This document shows, one piece after another, positions 18,021-27,002 of a stretch of DNA of 64,000 bases. Both the position numbers and the translations under genes were made by a program. Position 1 is the stretch's first letter, and every line of letters begins with the position of its first letter. The notes under the pieces are model-generated. The model saw only the letters and a list, made by a program, of their open reading frames with translations, made no database searches and had not been told where the DNA came from. The DNA is from Desulfuromonadaceae bacterium. GTDB lineage: Bacteria; Desulfobacterota; Desulfuromonadia; Desulfuromonadales; JAHYIW01. Location: NCBI GenBank assembly GCA_019429445.1, contig JAHYIW010000015.1, forward strand, positions 1-64,000, given 5' to 3'.

Positions 18021-18150
18021 TTACCGGCGGAAGTGACGGCCGGGTCCCGCGCAACGACGGGTCGTGAACTCCGTCAGGCCCGGAAGGGAGCAGCGGCAGC
18101 GATCTTGTTCGTGTGCCGCGGGAGTGCCCGGTCGTCTCTTCCGCCGGTAA
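18021..18150 (+). ncRNA. ffs: signal recognition particle RNA, small bacterial (4.5S) type
   Basis: The core CCGTCAGGCCCGGAAGGGAG then CAGCGGCAG is the conserved SRP RNA apical domain bound by Ffh. It is flanked by pairing arms; the outermost TTACCGGCGGAAG (18021-18033) pairs perfectly with CTTCCGCCGGTAA (18138-18150). The exact mature ends are uncertain; the core is about 18040-18132. Placement directly before dnaX is common in bacteria. Confidence 0.93.
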
Positions 18151-18185
18151 TCCCGGTGATCCCCCTGAACAGGAGCCCGCGACCC

Positions 18186-19865
18186 ATGTCTTACCTGGTA
18201 TTGGCGCGCAAATGGCGTCCGCAACTGTTTGAGGATCTGGTTGGCCAGGAGCACGTCAGTCGCACCCTCGGCAACTCCATTCGCTCCGGTCGTGTCCATC
18301 ATGCCTTTCTCTTTACCGGTGCGCGCGGGGTGGGGAAAACCTCTGCCGCGCGCATCCTTGCCAAAGCGCTCAACTGTGAGCAGGGGCCAACGGCAACCCC
18401 GTGTAATGTCTGCCCTGCGTGTCTGGAAATTACCGCCGGTCAGGGGGTAGATGTTTTCGAGATCGACGGCGCTTCGAATACCGGGGTCGACGATATACGT
18501 GACCTGCGCGAAAATATCCGTTATCTCCCCGCAAAATCCCACTATAAAATCTTCATCATTGATGAAGTCCACATGTTGTCGATCAACGCCTTTAATGCGT
18601 TGTTGAAAACCCTTGAAGAGCCCCCCGCGCACGCCAAATTTATCTTTGCGACGACTGAGCCGCACAAAATCCCGATCACCATTCTGTCACGCTGTCAGCG
18701 TTTCGATTTTCGCAAAATCGGCATCAACAAGCTGGTTGATCGGTTGCGCGAGATCGTCACCGCCGAAGGGATGGGGATGTCCGACCGGGCATTGATGTTG
18801 ATTGCCCGGCGCGGTGAGGGAAGTATGCGCGATGCGCTGTCGACCCTCGATCAGGTGATTGCTTTTTGCGGCGACCAGGTCGGTGACGAGGACGTTCAGG
18901 CGTTGCTCGGGCTGGTCGACCGACGCCTGCTCTTCGCTGCCGCTGAAGGGGTGCTGCGCCGTGACGCCCGCGCGTGCCTCGACGTGGTGTGTAAAATCGA
19001 CGAACTTGGCCATTCTTTTCGCCAGTTCTGCCAGGAGCTGGTTGAGCTCTTTCGCGGGCTGGTTCTCTGCCATGTACTTGATGAACCGGGCGATCTGTTG
19101 CAGATGACAACAGACGAGATCACCGAACTGCGCACCCTGGCGGCGACGGTCGAGCCCGAGGAATTGCACCGTGCGGTGACGGCGTTGATTCACGTCGAAA
19201 GCGATCTGGCTCAGGCGACTTTCCCGCGGTTGGCGCTGGAAATGGCGCTGATTCGCCTTGCCACATTACCGCCGGGGCGCGATATCGCGATGCTCCTGCA
19301 CAAACTGGAACAGCTGGAACGTCGGCTGGGCAGTGGCGGCGTAACGACGCTGCCGCGTTCATCACCCCCCCCTCTGCCGGTTGCTCCAGAGGCTGCGCCG
19401 CCGCCGGGAGGGTCGCCGCCAAAAAAGGCTGAAGCTTCGCCGTCGGCGACGGACTCCGCGAGAAGCTGGGTTGGGCTGGTGGAGCATGTTAAAAGCCGTC
19501 GCCGTCCGCTGATTGCTTCGCTCCTTGAGCATGCCAGCCCGATGTCGCTGCCGCCGGAGGTGCTCGAAGTCGGTCTGGCAAGCGGTTCATTCCAGCTGGC
19601 CCAGCTCCAGGATGAGGACAACCGCAACGCCCTTGCCGAATTGGCCAACGAATATTTTGGCATGGCGGTGCAGGTCAAGGTGACAGCGCGGAACAAGGAT
19701 GTGGCCGCGCCACTGTCGTTAAATGAGGAACGCCACACGCGGGAAACAGATCGCAAGAAGCGCTTGCGTGATGATGCGTTGGAACACCCGATGGTGAAAA
19801 AGGCCCTGGATATTTTCGCGGGCAAAGTCGAGAGTGTGAAGGCGATCGATAAAGGCTTTGTTTGA
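18186..19865 (+). CDS. dnaX: DNA polymerase III subunits gamma and tau
   Basis: Clamp-loader ATPase of the replisome. The 559-residue full product is tau. It starts MSYLVLARKWRPQLFEDLVGQEHV; Walker A is TGARGVGKTSAARILAKAL; the zinc module is CEQGPTATPCNVCPAC; Walker B is IIDEVHMLSINAFNALLKTLEEPP; the sensor region is TEPHKIPITILSRCQRFDF. Residues about 375-440 are a Pro/Ala-rich linker, followed by the tau-specific C-terminal region. An in-frame start farther upstream would overlap the SRP RNA, so ATG 18186 (AGGAG at 18171-18175) is preferred. A -1 frameshift signal at 19420-19432 should also give a gamma form of about 415 residues. ybaB and recR follow, the usual order. Confidence 0.96.
   Translation: MSYLVLARKWRPQLFEDLVGQEHVSRTLGNSIRSGRVHHAFLFTGARGVGKTSAARILAKALNCEQGPTATPCNVCPACLEITAGQGVDVFEIDGASNTGVDDIRDLRENIRYLPAKSHYKIFIIDEVHMLSINAFNALLKTLEEPPAHAKFIFATTEPHKIPITILSRCQRFDFRKIGINKLVDRLREIVTAEGMGMSDRALMLIARRGEGSMRDALSTLDQVIAFCGDQVGDEDVQALLGLVDRRLLFAAAEGVLRRDARACLDVVCKIDELGHSFRQFCQELVELFRGLVLCHVLDEPGDLLQMTTDEITELRTLAATVEPEELHRAVTALIHVESDLAQATFPRLALEMALIRLATLPPGRDIAMLLHKLEQLERRLGSGGVTTLPRSSPPPLPVAPEAAPPPGGSPPKKAEASPSATDSARSWVGLVEHVKSRRRPLIASLLEHASPMSLPPEVLEVGLASGSFQLAQLQDEDNRNALAELANEYFGMAVQVKVTARNKDVAAPLSLNEERHTRETDRKKRLRDDALEHPMVKKALDIFAGKVESVKAIDKGFV
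19406..19449 (+). promoter_or_regulatory. programmed -1 frameshift signal in dnaX
   Basis: The zero-frame codons CCA AAA AAG (19419-19427) contain the slippery heptamer A AAA AAG, the same as in E. coli dnaX. Slippage by -1 gives GGC then TGA at 19430-19432, so the shifted product stops one residue later. A Shine-Dalgarno-like GGGAGGG lies 8 bases upstream (19406-19412). A short stem TCGCC/GGCGA (19437-19441 with 19445-19449) lies 9 bases downstream. These are the three elements of the E. coli signal. Confidence 0.75.
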
Positions 19866-19945
19866 TGCGTTGCGCACTGGCGGGCAACGCACTTTCTGTA
19901 ATGACGACAACGTGCGGTTCAGCCGCGACCGAAGGAGATATGCTC

Positions 19946-20260
19946 ATGGCAAAAGGTTTTGGCAACATGATGAAGCAAGCGCAACTGATGCAACAGAAAA
20001 TGGCGCGGATGCAGGAAGAACTGGTGAACAAAGAAGTTACGGCCAGCTCGGGTGGCGGCGTGGTGACAGCTGTTGTCAACGGTAAGCAGCAGTTGCTGTC
20101 GTTGAAGATTGAACGTGATGTTGTTGATCCGGAGGATGTCGAAATGTTGCAGGATCTGGTGATGACCGCGATCAACGAAGCGTTGAAACAGAGTCAGGAG
20201 CTGGCGCAGAGCGAGATGGGGAAAATTACCGGCGGACTGAATATCCCCGGTCTGGTTTGA
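19946..20260 (+). CDS. ybaB: YbaB/EbfC nucleoid-associated protein
   Basis: Small DNA-binding protein of the YbaB/EbfC family, 104 residues. It begins MAKGFGNMMKQAQLMQQKMARMQEEL, then TASSGGGVVTAVVNGKQQLLSLKI and the conserved VDPEDVEMLQDLVMTAINEAL. GAAGGAGA at 19931-19938 fits ATG 19946 (8-base spacing) better than the in-frame ATG at 19940. It lies between dnaX and recR, the conserved recombination/replication neighbourhood. Confidence 0.95.
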   Translation: MAKGFGNMMKQAQLMQQKMARMQEELVNKEVTASSGGGVVTAVVNGKQQLLSLKIERDVVDPEDVEMLQDLVMTAINEALKQSQELAQSEMGKITGGLNIPGLV

Positions 20261-20322
20261 TGATTGAGCTGAAACGGCAGAAAATACTTGCCTTGAGTTT
20301 GAATTGCATGGTAAGTACAATG

Positions 20323-20337
20323 AGTGGTCAGACCACT
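20323..20337. promoter_or_regulatory. GntR/FadR-type operator-like palindrome
   Basis: AGTGGTCAGACCACT is a perfect palindrome around a single base and contains TGGTCnGACCA, the form bound by FadR-subfamily GntR regulators such as PdhR. It lies in the AT-rich 180-base gap before recR, upstream of recR and nifJ. No such regulator is encoded in the window; function is inference. Confidence 0.4.
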
Positions 20338-20440
20338 TATTGGTGAAATTTTAACATTATTGTAATTTTGGCGGTTAATTTTGACCGAACGTAAAAAAAA
20401 TAAAACAGTATTTTAAAATGTTGAATTTCCTGGCGCCATC

Positions 20441-21046
20441 ATGTTAAGCTCCATCCCGTCTTTCGCCCGTTTGGTGGCAGAGTTGGCGAAGTTTCCGGGG
20501 GTTGGTCGCAAGACCGCCGCACGGCTGGCTTTCTTCATTTTGCGTCAACCGAACTCCGAGGCCGAGGCGTTGGCCGGGGCGATTCGCGAGCTGAAAGCAC
20601 GGGTCGGATTCTGCTCGCTGTGTTTTCATATTACCGAAGACGATCCCTGTGCGATCTGCACCGATCCCGAACGTGAAGCACGATTACTGTGTGTGGTCGA
20701 GCAACCGCAAGATCTGCTGGCGATCGAACGCAGCCGGTCGTTTCGGGGGCGTTATCATGTTTTGCAAGGTGCGCTGTCGCCCCTTGACGGTATCGGGCCT
20801 GACCGCCTGAAGATTCGTGAACTGCTCGAACGGCTGCGCAGCGAAGTGGTTGAAGAGGTGCTGCTGGCAACCAACTTTGATGTCGACGGCGAGGCTACAG
20901 CGCTCTACCTGGCGCGGCTGATCGCGCCGCTCGGTATCCGTGTCTCCCGGCTGGCACACGGCATTCCGCTTGGCAGCGACCTTGAATATGTGGATGCTGC
21001 GACAGTGTTGCACGCCGTTGAAGGACGCCGTCAATTGATCCAATGA
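20441..21046 (+). CDS. recR: recombination mediator RecR
   Basis: RecFOR pathway protein that helps load RecA at gaps. 201 residues. N-terminal helix-hairpin-helix (KFPGVGRKTAARLAF), a zinc finger (CSLCFHITEDDPCAIC), then a TOPRIM domain (LLCVVEQPQDLLAIERS, HVLQGALSPLDGIGPDRL, LLATNFDVDGEATALYLARLI) and a C-terminal SRLAHGIPLGSDLEYVDAAT segment. All features are complete. The start ATG 20441 matches the family N-terminus. Confidence 0.97.
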   Translation: MLSSIPSFARLVAELAKFPGVGRKTAARLAFFILRQPNSEAEALAGAIRELKARVGFCSLCFHITEDDPCAICTDPEREARLLCVVEQPQDLLAIERSRSFRGRYHVLQGALSPLDGIGPDRLKIRELLERLRSEVVEEVLLATNFDVDGEATALYLARLIAPLGIRVSRLAHGIPLGSDLEYVDAATVLHAVEGRRQLIQ

Positions 21047-21155
21047 GTAGTGTCGCTGCGCGTCAGCTGCTGAAATACTATATAGTGTTAAGCTCGATAT
21101 ACCGCTTGATGATCGATTGAAAGCATCATTTATCCCAAGCTAAAGGAGAATCAAC

Positions 21156-24100
21156 ATGTCTGGACGTAAAATGGTTACCATCGACGGGAGTACCGCCGCG
21201 GCGCATGTTGCGCACGCGATCAACGAGGTTATCGCGATCTATCCGATTACCCCGTCTTCGGTGATGGGGGAGATTTCCGACGCAAAGAGCGCAGTTGGTG
21301 AGAAAAATATTTGGGGAACGGTCCCCAAGGTCGTTGAAATGCAGTCGGAAGGCGGCGCATCCGGTGCCGTTCACGGTGCTTTGCAGACCGGTGCCCTGAC
21401 CACCACGTTCACTGCGTCACAAGGTTTACTGCTGATGATCCCGAACATGTTCAAGATCGCCGGAGAGTTGACTTCGACGGTCTTTCATGTTTCGGCCCGC
21501 TCCATTGCCGCTCAGGCGCTGTCCATTTTTGGTGATCACTCTGACGTCATGGCCTGCCGCCCGACCGGCTGGGCCTTTCTCTGTTCCAATAACGTTCAGG
21601 AAGTCATGGACTTTGCCCTGATTGCTCAGGCGGCAACCCTGGAGTCGCGCATTCCTTTCCTGCATTTCTTTGACGGTTTCCGTACCTCGCACGAAGTGCA
21701 GAAGGTCGAGGAACTGACGCGGGAAGACATGAAAAGCATGATCAACGATGAGCTGGTTCGCGCTCACCGTCTGCGCGGCCTGTCGCCGGATCATCCGGTG
21801 ATGCGCGGCACCGCCCAGAATCCCGATGTCTACTTTCAGGGGCGTGAGACGGTTACCACCTACTACGACAAGCTTCCCGCTATTGTTCAAGCCCAGATGG
21901 ATAAATTTGCCCAACTGACCGGGCGCCAATACAATCTGTTCGATTACATCGGTGCCGCCGATGCCGAGCGCATTATCGTCATGATGGGCTCGGGGTGTGA
22001 CACGGCCCATGAACTGGTAGAACACCTGAACGCACAGGGCGAAAAGGTTGGTCTGCTCAAGGTTCGTTTCTTCCACCCCTTTGTTGTCGAGGCCTTCGCC
22101 CAGGCGCTGCCGAAGACGGTAAAGAAGATTGCTGTTCTCGACCGTACCAAGGAGCCGGGCTCTCTCGGCGAGCCGCTCTACCACAATGTCCGCACCGCCC
22201 TTGGCGAAGCGATGGCGGATGGCCTGGTCACGTTTGACGGTTATCCGGTCATTGTTGGCGGTCGTTACGGACTCGGTTCCTTTGAGTTCACCCCGGCAAT
22301 GGTCAAGGCGGTATACGACAACCTGGCCGCTGCCAAGCCGATGAACCATTTTGTTGTCGGGATCAAGGATGATGTCACCGGACGCAGTCTTGATTTTGAT
22401 CCAGCCTACAAGGTTCCGAACAACGCCTACGCGGCAATGTTTTTCGGTCTTGGTTCTGATGGTACCGTCGGTGCCAACAAGAACTCGATCAAGATCATCG
22501 GCGAGACGACCGACAACAACGCCCAGGCGTATTTTGTCTACGATTCGAAGAAGGCGGGGAGCATGACCACCTCGCATCTGCGTTTCGGCAAGGACGTGAT
22601 TCGTTCCCCCTATCTGATCGATTCGGCTGATTTCGTTGCCTGCCACAATTTTTCTTTCCTTGCCCGGTACGACTTGCTGGGCAAAGCGAAGAAAGGCGCA
22701 ACCTTTCTGATCAATTCACCCTTCAGTGCTGAAGAAACCTGGGATCATCTGCCGCTGGAAACGCAACAGCAGATTATCGATAAACAAATGAAGGTTTATG
22801 TTATTGACGGGGTGCGGCTTGGTAATGAGATCGGACTCGGTCCCCGTATCAACGTGATCATGCAGACCGCTTTTTTCAAAATCTCCAACATCATTGACTT
22901 TGCCCTGGCCGAGAAAGAGATCAAGGACGCTATCGTCAAGTCTTACGGCAAGGCCGGCGAAAAAGTGGTCAAGATGAATTTCGAGGCGGTCGATGCCGGT
23001 GCCAATAACTTTACCGAACTGGCTGTTCCGGCACAGCCCACCACCAAGGTCAAGATCGCCTCGGCGATCCAGAGTGACGCGCCTGCGTTTATTCGCCAGA
23101 CCACCGGCCCGATCATCGACGCCAAGGGCGATCTGTTGCCGATTTCGGCGATGCCGGCCGATGGAACCTTCCCGACCGGCACCGCCAAGTACGAGAAACG
23201 CAATATCGCGGTCAATATCCCGGTCTGGGACGAGTCACTCTGCATCCAGTGCGGCATCTGTTCATTTGTCTGTCCGCACGCGACCATTCGTATGAAGATT
23301 GTTGAAGAAGCCGATCTCAAGGGGGCTCCAGCCACTTTTAAAACGAGTGATGCCAAAGGGAAAGATGTGGCCGGCAAGAAATTTGCGTTGCAGGTCGCGC
23401 CCGAAGATTGCACCGGCTGCGGTGCCTGCGTACACAATTGCCCGGCCAAGAGCAAGACCGACGCAAATCACAAGGCGATCAATATGACCTTCCAGGAGCC
23501 ACTGCGCGAGCAGGAGGCGATCAACTGGGATTTCTTCCTGTCGCTGCCTGACACTGACCCGGCGTTGATCAATCGCAACAGTCTCAAAGGGAGCCAGCTG
23601 TTGCCGCCGATGTTCGAGTTCTCCGGTGCCTGTGCCGGTTGTGGTGAAACTCCGTTTGTCAAGCTCTGCTCGCAACTGTTCGGTGATCGCATGGTCGTCG
23701 CGAATGCCACCGGCTGCTCGTCGATCTACGGTGGCAACCTGCCAACCACACCGTGGACCACTGGCAAGAACGGTCTTGGCCCGGCGTGGAGCAATTCACT
23801 CTTCGAGGACAACGCCGAGTTCGGTTTTGGTTACCGTCTCACCATCGACAAGTTCAATGAATATGCGCTTGAACTGCTCGACAGACTTGCAAACTGCGAC
23901 TGCAAGGGGTGCAAGGATGTTGTCGGATTGATGGAAGAAATTAAAACCGCCGACCAGAGCACTCAGGAAGGGATCGTGGCGCAGCGCGCGCGCGTGGCCA
24001 CGCTCAAGACTGCGTTGGCCGAATGCTCCGACGCCGAAAGCAAGAACCTGCTCTCGGTCGCCGATTATCTGGTCAAGAAATCGGTCTGGATCCATGGTGG

Positions 24101-24734
24101 TGATGGCTGGGCCTACGATATCGGCTACGGTGGTCTCGACCACGTGCTTGCCTCGGGTGCGAACGTCAACGTTCTGGTGCTGGACACCGAGGTCTACTCC
24201 AATACCGGTGGCCAGGCGTCGAAATCAACCCCCCTGGCGGCCGTTGCCCAGTTCGCTGCCGGTGGCAAGCGGATGCCGAAGAAGGATCTCGGGATGATTG
24301 CCATGACCTATGGCAATATCTACGTCGCCAAAGTCTCAATGGCGAATCCGGGGCATGTGGTCAAGGCAATGATCGAAGCGGACGCCTACGATGGTCCGTC
24401 ACTGATCATTGCTTACAGCCACTGTATCGCTCACGGCATCGACATGACCACCGCTGTGGACGAGGGCAAGAACGCTGTGGCCTGCGGCCACTGGCCGCTG
24501 TTCCGCTACGACCCGCGCCTGGCCGACGAAGGGAAAAACCCGCTGCAACTCGACAGCAAGGCACCGACCATCTCCTTCTCCGAATATGCTTACGGCGAGA
24601 ATCGCTACCGGGTACTGAAGAAGATTCAGCCAGAAATAGCCGAGCAACTGATGAAGGAACAGAGTAAAGAAACGGCCACGCGCTTTGACTTGTACCAGAA
24701 ATTGGCTGAAATGCAGGCAGACTGCGGCAAGTAA
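21156..24734 (+). CDS. nifJ: pyruvate:ferredoxin (flavodoxin) oxidoreductase
   Basis: Single-chain 1192-residue enzyme that oxidises pyruvate with CoA to acetyl-CoA and CO2, reducing ferredoxin; oxygen-sensitive and central to anaerobic carbon metabolism. N-terminal pyrimidine-binding domain (AAHVAHAINEVIAIYPITPSS), CoA/domain III region, two 4Fe-4S motifs (CIQCGICSFVCPH near 696 and CTGCGACVHNCPAKS near 755), and the C-terminal TPP domain (CAGCGETPFVKL, GGDGWAYDIGYGGLDHV, DTEVYSNTGGQASKSTPLAA). AAAGGAG precedes ATG 21156. Monocistronic, ended by the hairpin at 24753-24789. Confidence 0.97.
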   Translation: MSGRKMVTIDGSTAAAHVAHAINEVIAIYPITPSSVMGEISDAKSAVGEKNIWGTVPKVVEMQSEGGASGAVHGALQTGALTTTFTASQGLLLMIPNMFKIAGELTSTVFHVSARSIAAQALSIFGDHSDVMACRPTGWAFLCSNNVQEVMDFALIAQAATLESRIPFLHFFDGFRTSHEVQKVEELTREDMKSMINDELVRAHRLRGLSPDHPVMRGTAQNPDVYFQGRETVTTYYDKLPAIVQAQMDKFAQLTGRQYNLFDYIGAADAERIIVMMGSGCDTAHELVEHLNAQGEKVGLLKVRFFHPFVVEAFAQALPKTVKKIAVLDRTKEPGSLGEPLYHNVRTALGEAMADGLVTFDGYPVIVGGRYGLGSFEFTPAMVKAVYDNLAAAKPMNHFVVGIKDDVTGRSLDFDPAYKVPNNAYAAMFFGLGSDGTVGANKNSIKIIGETTDNNAQAYFVYDSKKAGSMTTSHLRFGKDVIRSPYLIDSADFVACHNFSFLARYDLLGKAKKGATFLINSPFSAEETWDHLPLETQQQIIDKQMKVYVIDGVRLGNEIGLGPRINVIMQTAFFKISNIIDFALAEKEIKDAIVKSYGKAGEKVVKMNFEAVDAGANNFTELAVPAQPTTKVKIASAIQSDAPAFIRQTTGPIIDAKGDLLPISAMPADGTFPTGTAKYEKRNIAVNIPVWDESLCIQCGICSFVCPHATIRMKIVEEADLKGAPATFKTSDAKGKDVAGKKFALQVAPEDCTGCGACVHNCPAKSKTDANHKAINMTFQEPLREQEAINWDFFLSLPDTDPALINRNSLKGSQLLPPMFEFSGACAGCGETPFVKLCSQLFGDRMVVANATGCSSIYGGNLPTTPWTTGKNGLGPAWSNSLFEDNAEFGFGYRLTIDKFNEYALELLDRLANCDCKGCKDVVGLMEEIKTADQSTQEGIVAQRARVATLKTALAECSDAESKNLLSVADYLVKKSVWIHGGDGWAYDIGYGGLDHVLASGANVNVLVLDTEVYSNTGGQASKSTPLAAVAQFAAGGKRMPKKDLGMIAMTYGNIYVAKVSMANPGHVVKAMIEADAYDGPSLIIAYSHCIAHGIDMTTAVDEGKNAVACGHWPLFRYDPRLADEGKNPLQLDSKAPTISFSEYAYGENRYRVLKKIQPEIAEQLMKEQSKETATRFDLYQKLAEMQADCGK

Positions 24735-24752
24735 ACCAGTCATTGTTCAATA

Positions 24753-24789
24753 GAAAGAGCCCGTCGACCTGGTGTCGGCGGGCTCTTTC
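24753..24789. terminator. terminator hairpin between nifJ and yifB
   Basis: GAAAGAGCCCG (24753-24763) pairs with CGGGCTCTTTC (24779-24789), with inner CGAC/GTCG pairs. It lies between two convergent genes; a T-rich stretch (TGTTTTTA) follows on plus and weaker T bases on minus. Confidence 0.75.
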
Positions 24790-24795
24790 CTGTTT

Positions 24796-26325
24796 TTACC
24801 CCTTGCGCCGATCAAGACTGCGATACTGAATCGCCTCCGCGAGGTGTGACTGATCGATCTGCTCACAGGCGGCGAGATCGGCAATGGTGCGGGCGACTTT
24901 GAGGATGCGCGTGTAGGTGCGGGCGGAAAAGCCGAGCCGGTCGGTGACCATTTCCAGCAACTTGTCCCCAGCCGCGTCGACTTTGCAAAATTTGGTGATG
25001 TGGCGTGTCTGCATCTGGGCGTTGGCGTGCAGACCAAAGGCCTTCAGGCGCTCGCGTTGCACCGCCCGCGCCTGATCGACGCGGGCGCGAATCGTCTCAC
25101 TGCTCTCGCCGCCGCTCGGCGTCGCCAGGTCGCGATACTGGACGCGGGGCACTTCAACATGCAGGTCAATGCGATCGAGGAGTGGGCCAGAGAGGCGGGT
25201 GTTGTAGCGCTGGGTCATCAACGGCGTGCAGTTGCAGTTGTGTTGCGGATCACCGAGATAGCCACAGGGGCACGGGTTCATTGCCGCGATCAGCATGAAC
25301 ATCGCCGGATAGGTCAGACTGGTCGCGGCGCGGCTGATCGTCACCTGACCATCTTCGAGGGGCTGGCGCAGCATCTCCAGAACATTCTTTTTGAACTCCG
25401 GCAGTTCGTCGAGAAACAGCACCCCGTTGTGCGCCAGGGACACCTCGCCGGGGCGGGGGATGGTGCCGCCGCCGATCAAACCGGCATCGGAGACGGTGTG
25501 ATGAGGGGAACGGAAGGCACGCCGGGCGATCAGCGCGTTACGCTGTGGCAGCTGACCGAGAACAGAGTGGATCTTGGTGCATTCGAGCGCTTCCTCAAAA
25601 CTCTGCGCTGGCAGAATCGTTGGCAGGCGTCGGGCGAGCATCGTCTTGCCACTGCCGGGAGGGCCGATCATCAACAGATTGTGTCCGCCGGCGGCAGCGA
25701 TCTCAAGGGCGCGTTTGGCATTCTCCTGCCCGCGTACCTCGGCAAAATCTTCGGCGTGTTGCGCGGCCTGATTGAACAGCGCGGCGGTGTCGACCTGACA
25801 GGCAGTCAAAAGATTCACACCGTTGAGAAAATCGACCAGCTCTCCCAGGGTACTGACCCCATAGACCGGCAGACCATCGACCAGTGCCCCCTCGGCGGCG
25901 TTTTCCGCCGGCACGATCAGGCCGTCGAGTTCCCAGTGGCGGGCACCGACGGCAATCGGCAACACCCCTTTCACCGGTTTGACCCGACCGTCCAACGACA
26001 GTTCACCGAGGATCAGGAACCGCTTGTCGTTGATATTGCGGATCACATCGGTGGCGGCGAGCAGGCCGACGGCAATCGGCAAATCGAAGGCGGCACCGTC
26101 TTTGCGGATATCGGCGGGGGCGAGATTGATGGTGATGCGGCGGGCGGGAAATTCGTAGCCGGAGTTTTTGATCGCCGATTTGACGCGGTCCTTGCTCTCC
26201 TTGACCGCTCCTTCGGGGAGTCCAACGGTGGCAAACTGGGGGAGGCCCATGGCGATATCGACTTCGACCTCGACGGCGTAAGCGTCGAGTCCCAAAAGTG
26301 CGCCGGACCGGATGGCTGCAAGCAT
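24796..26325 (-). CDS. YifB/ComM family Mg-chelatase-like AAA+ ATPase
   Basis: 509-residue protein of the YifB/ComM family. ComM in competent bacteria is a branch-migration helicase that helps integrate incoming DNA. The N-terminal Lon protease-like domain (LGLDAYAVEVEVDIAMGLPQFATVGLP, NLAPADIRKDG) is followed by an AAA+ chelatase domain (GPPGSGKTMLARRLPTILP, FRSPHHTVSDAGLIGGG, GVLFLDELPEF, AAMNPCPCGYLGD with paired Cys) and a C-terminal helical domain (FSARTYTRILKVARTIADL). The start ATG 26325 directly follows an AAGGAGGGG site. The 240 bases upstream hold a TGCAAGCA/TGCTTGCA inverted repeat (26358-26376) and the divergent promoter region. Confidence 0.93.
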   Translation of the reverse strand: MLAAIRSGALLGLDAYAVEVEVDIAMGLPQFATVGLPEGAVKESKDRVKSAIKNSGYEFPARRITINLAPADIRKDGAAFDLPIAVGLLAATDVIRNINDKRFLILGELSLDGRVKPVKGVLPIAVGARHWELDGLIVPAENAAEGALVDGLPVYGVSTLGELVDFLNGVNLLTACQVDTAALFNQAAQHAEDFAEVRGQENAKRALEIAAAGGHNLLMIGPPGSGKTMLARRLPTILPAQSFEEALECTKIHSVLGQLPQRNALIARRAFRSPHHTVSDAGLIGGGTIPRPGEVSLAHNGVLFLDELPEFKKNVLEMLRQPLEDGQVTISRAATSLTYPAMFMLIAAMNPCPCGYLGDPQHNCNCTPLMTQRYNTRLSGPLLDRIDLHVEVPRVQYRDLATPSGGESSETIRARVDQARAVQRERLKAFGLHANAQMQTRHITKFCKVDAAGDKLLEMVTDRLGFSARTYTRILKVARTIADLAACEQIDQSHLAEAIQYRSLDRRKG

Positions 26326-26567
26326 GATGTCCCCTCCTTGAGAATTTTTTCGGTGGCTGCAAGCACGGTGCTTGCACAGCAAAAACACTGGACGCGTCGC
26401 GCGTGACGTTGCTGACGCTGAATATACATAGCACAGCGACGAAGAAAAAGAAACGCCGCGATGGAACCCTTGATTTTAAAGCGTGGCAAGATTACAATCG
26501 CAACATTTTTCATACGCAGCGGTCAGTCGCTTGACCGGCTGGCGGGATAACGGAATATTTGAGCATT

Positions 26568-26966
26568 ATGAAGAAAAATCTGTTCAGCATCCTCGTGTGG
26601 GGAGTGATTTTTTTGGCGGCCTTGATCGGGGTTGACCGGTGGTTGATGACAACGCGGGTCAAGCTCCCGGTGCTGACTGATGTACAGCATTTTTATCTCG
26701 ATTTTCGTGGCCGACTCTCGGCACTGGTCGAGGGTGACGACGATCCGGTCAGTGATGTTATCGCCCCCCCGAAAAATATCGTCAAGTCGATTCAGACGGT
26801 GGCGGAAAAGGTTGAAAAGAAGATCTCCCCCGAGCCATCAACGTTACCTGGCAAAGACACCTTGAAGTATCTATATGTCGATGGTCAGGGACAACTGAAT
26901 TTTACCAGTAGCTTCAGTGAGATCCCCGCGGAATTTAAAAAGAGCGCCGAATTGCTCAAGGACTAA
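26568..26966 (+). CDS. hypothetical membrane-anchored protein
   Basis: 132 residues with an N-terminal transmembrane helix (LFSILVWGVIFLAALIGVD) and the rest probably periplasmic: TDVQHFYLDFRGRL, a linker, then KYLYVDGQGQLNFTSSFSEIP. No family recognised. ATG 26568 is the best start (an in-frame TTG lies at 26559). It is followed 36 bases later by the DUF882 peptidase, with which it shares an envelope location and perhaps a function. Confidence 0.7.
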   Translation: MKKNLFSILVWGVIFLAALIGVDRWLMTTRVKLPVLTDVQHFYLDFRGRLSALVEGDDDPVSDVIAPPKNIVKSIQTVAEKVEKKISPEPSTLPGKDTLKYLYVDGQGQLNFTSSFSEIPAEFKKSAELLKD

Positions 26967-27002
26967 CCTTCTCGCCGCGCAACTTTTAAAAGGATAAATA
27001 TT

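Noticed and set aside
18033-18185. Upstream in-frame extension of dnaX
   Set aside because: It overlaps the SRP RNA and lacks a ribosome-binding site; the family start is at 18186.
21426-22646. Minus-strand open frame of 406 codons inside nifJ
   Set aside because: Antisense shadow of a conserved gene with typical high-GC codon structure.
25000-26406. Plus-strand open frame of 468 codons
   Set aside because: It is antisense to yifB, has no recognisable domain and its composition follows the opposite strand's codons.
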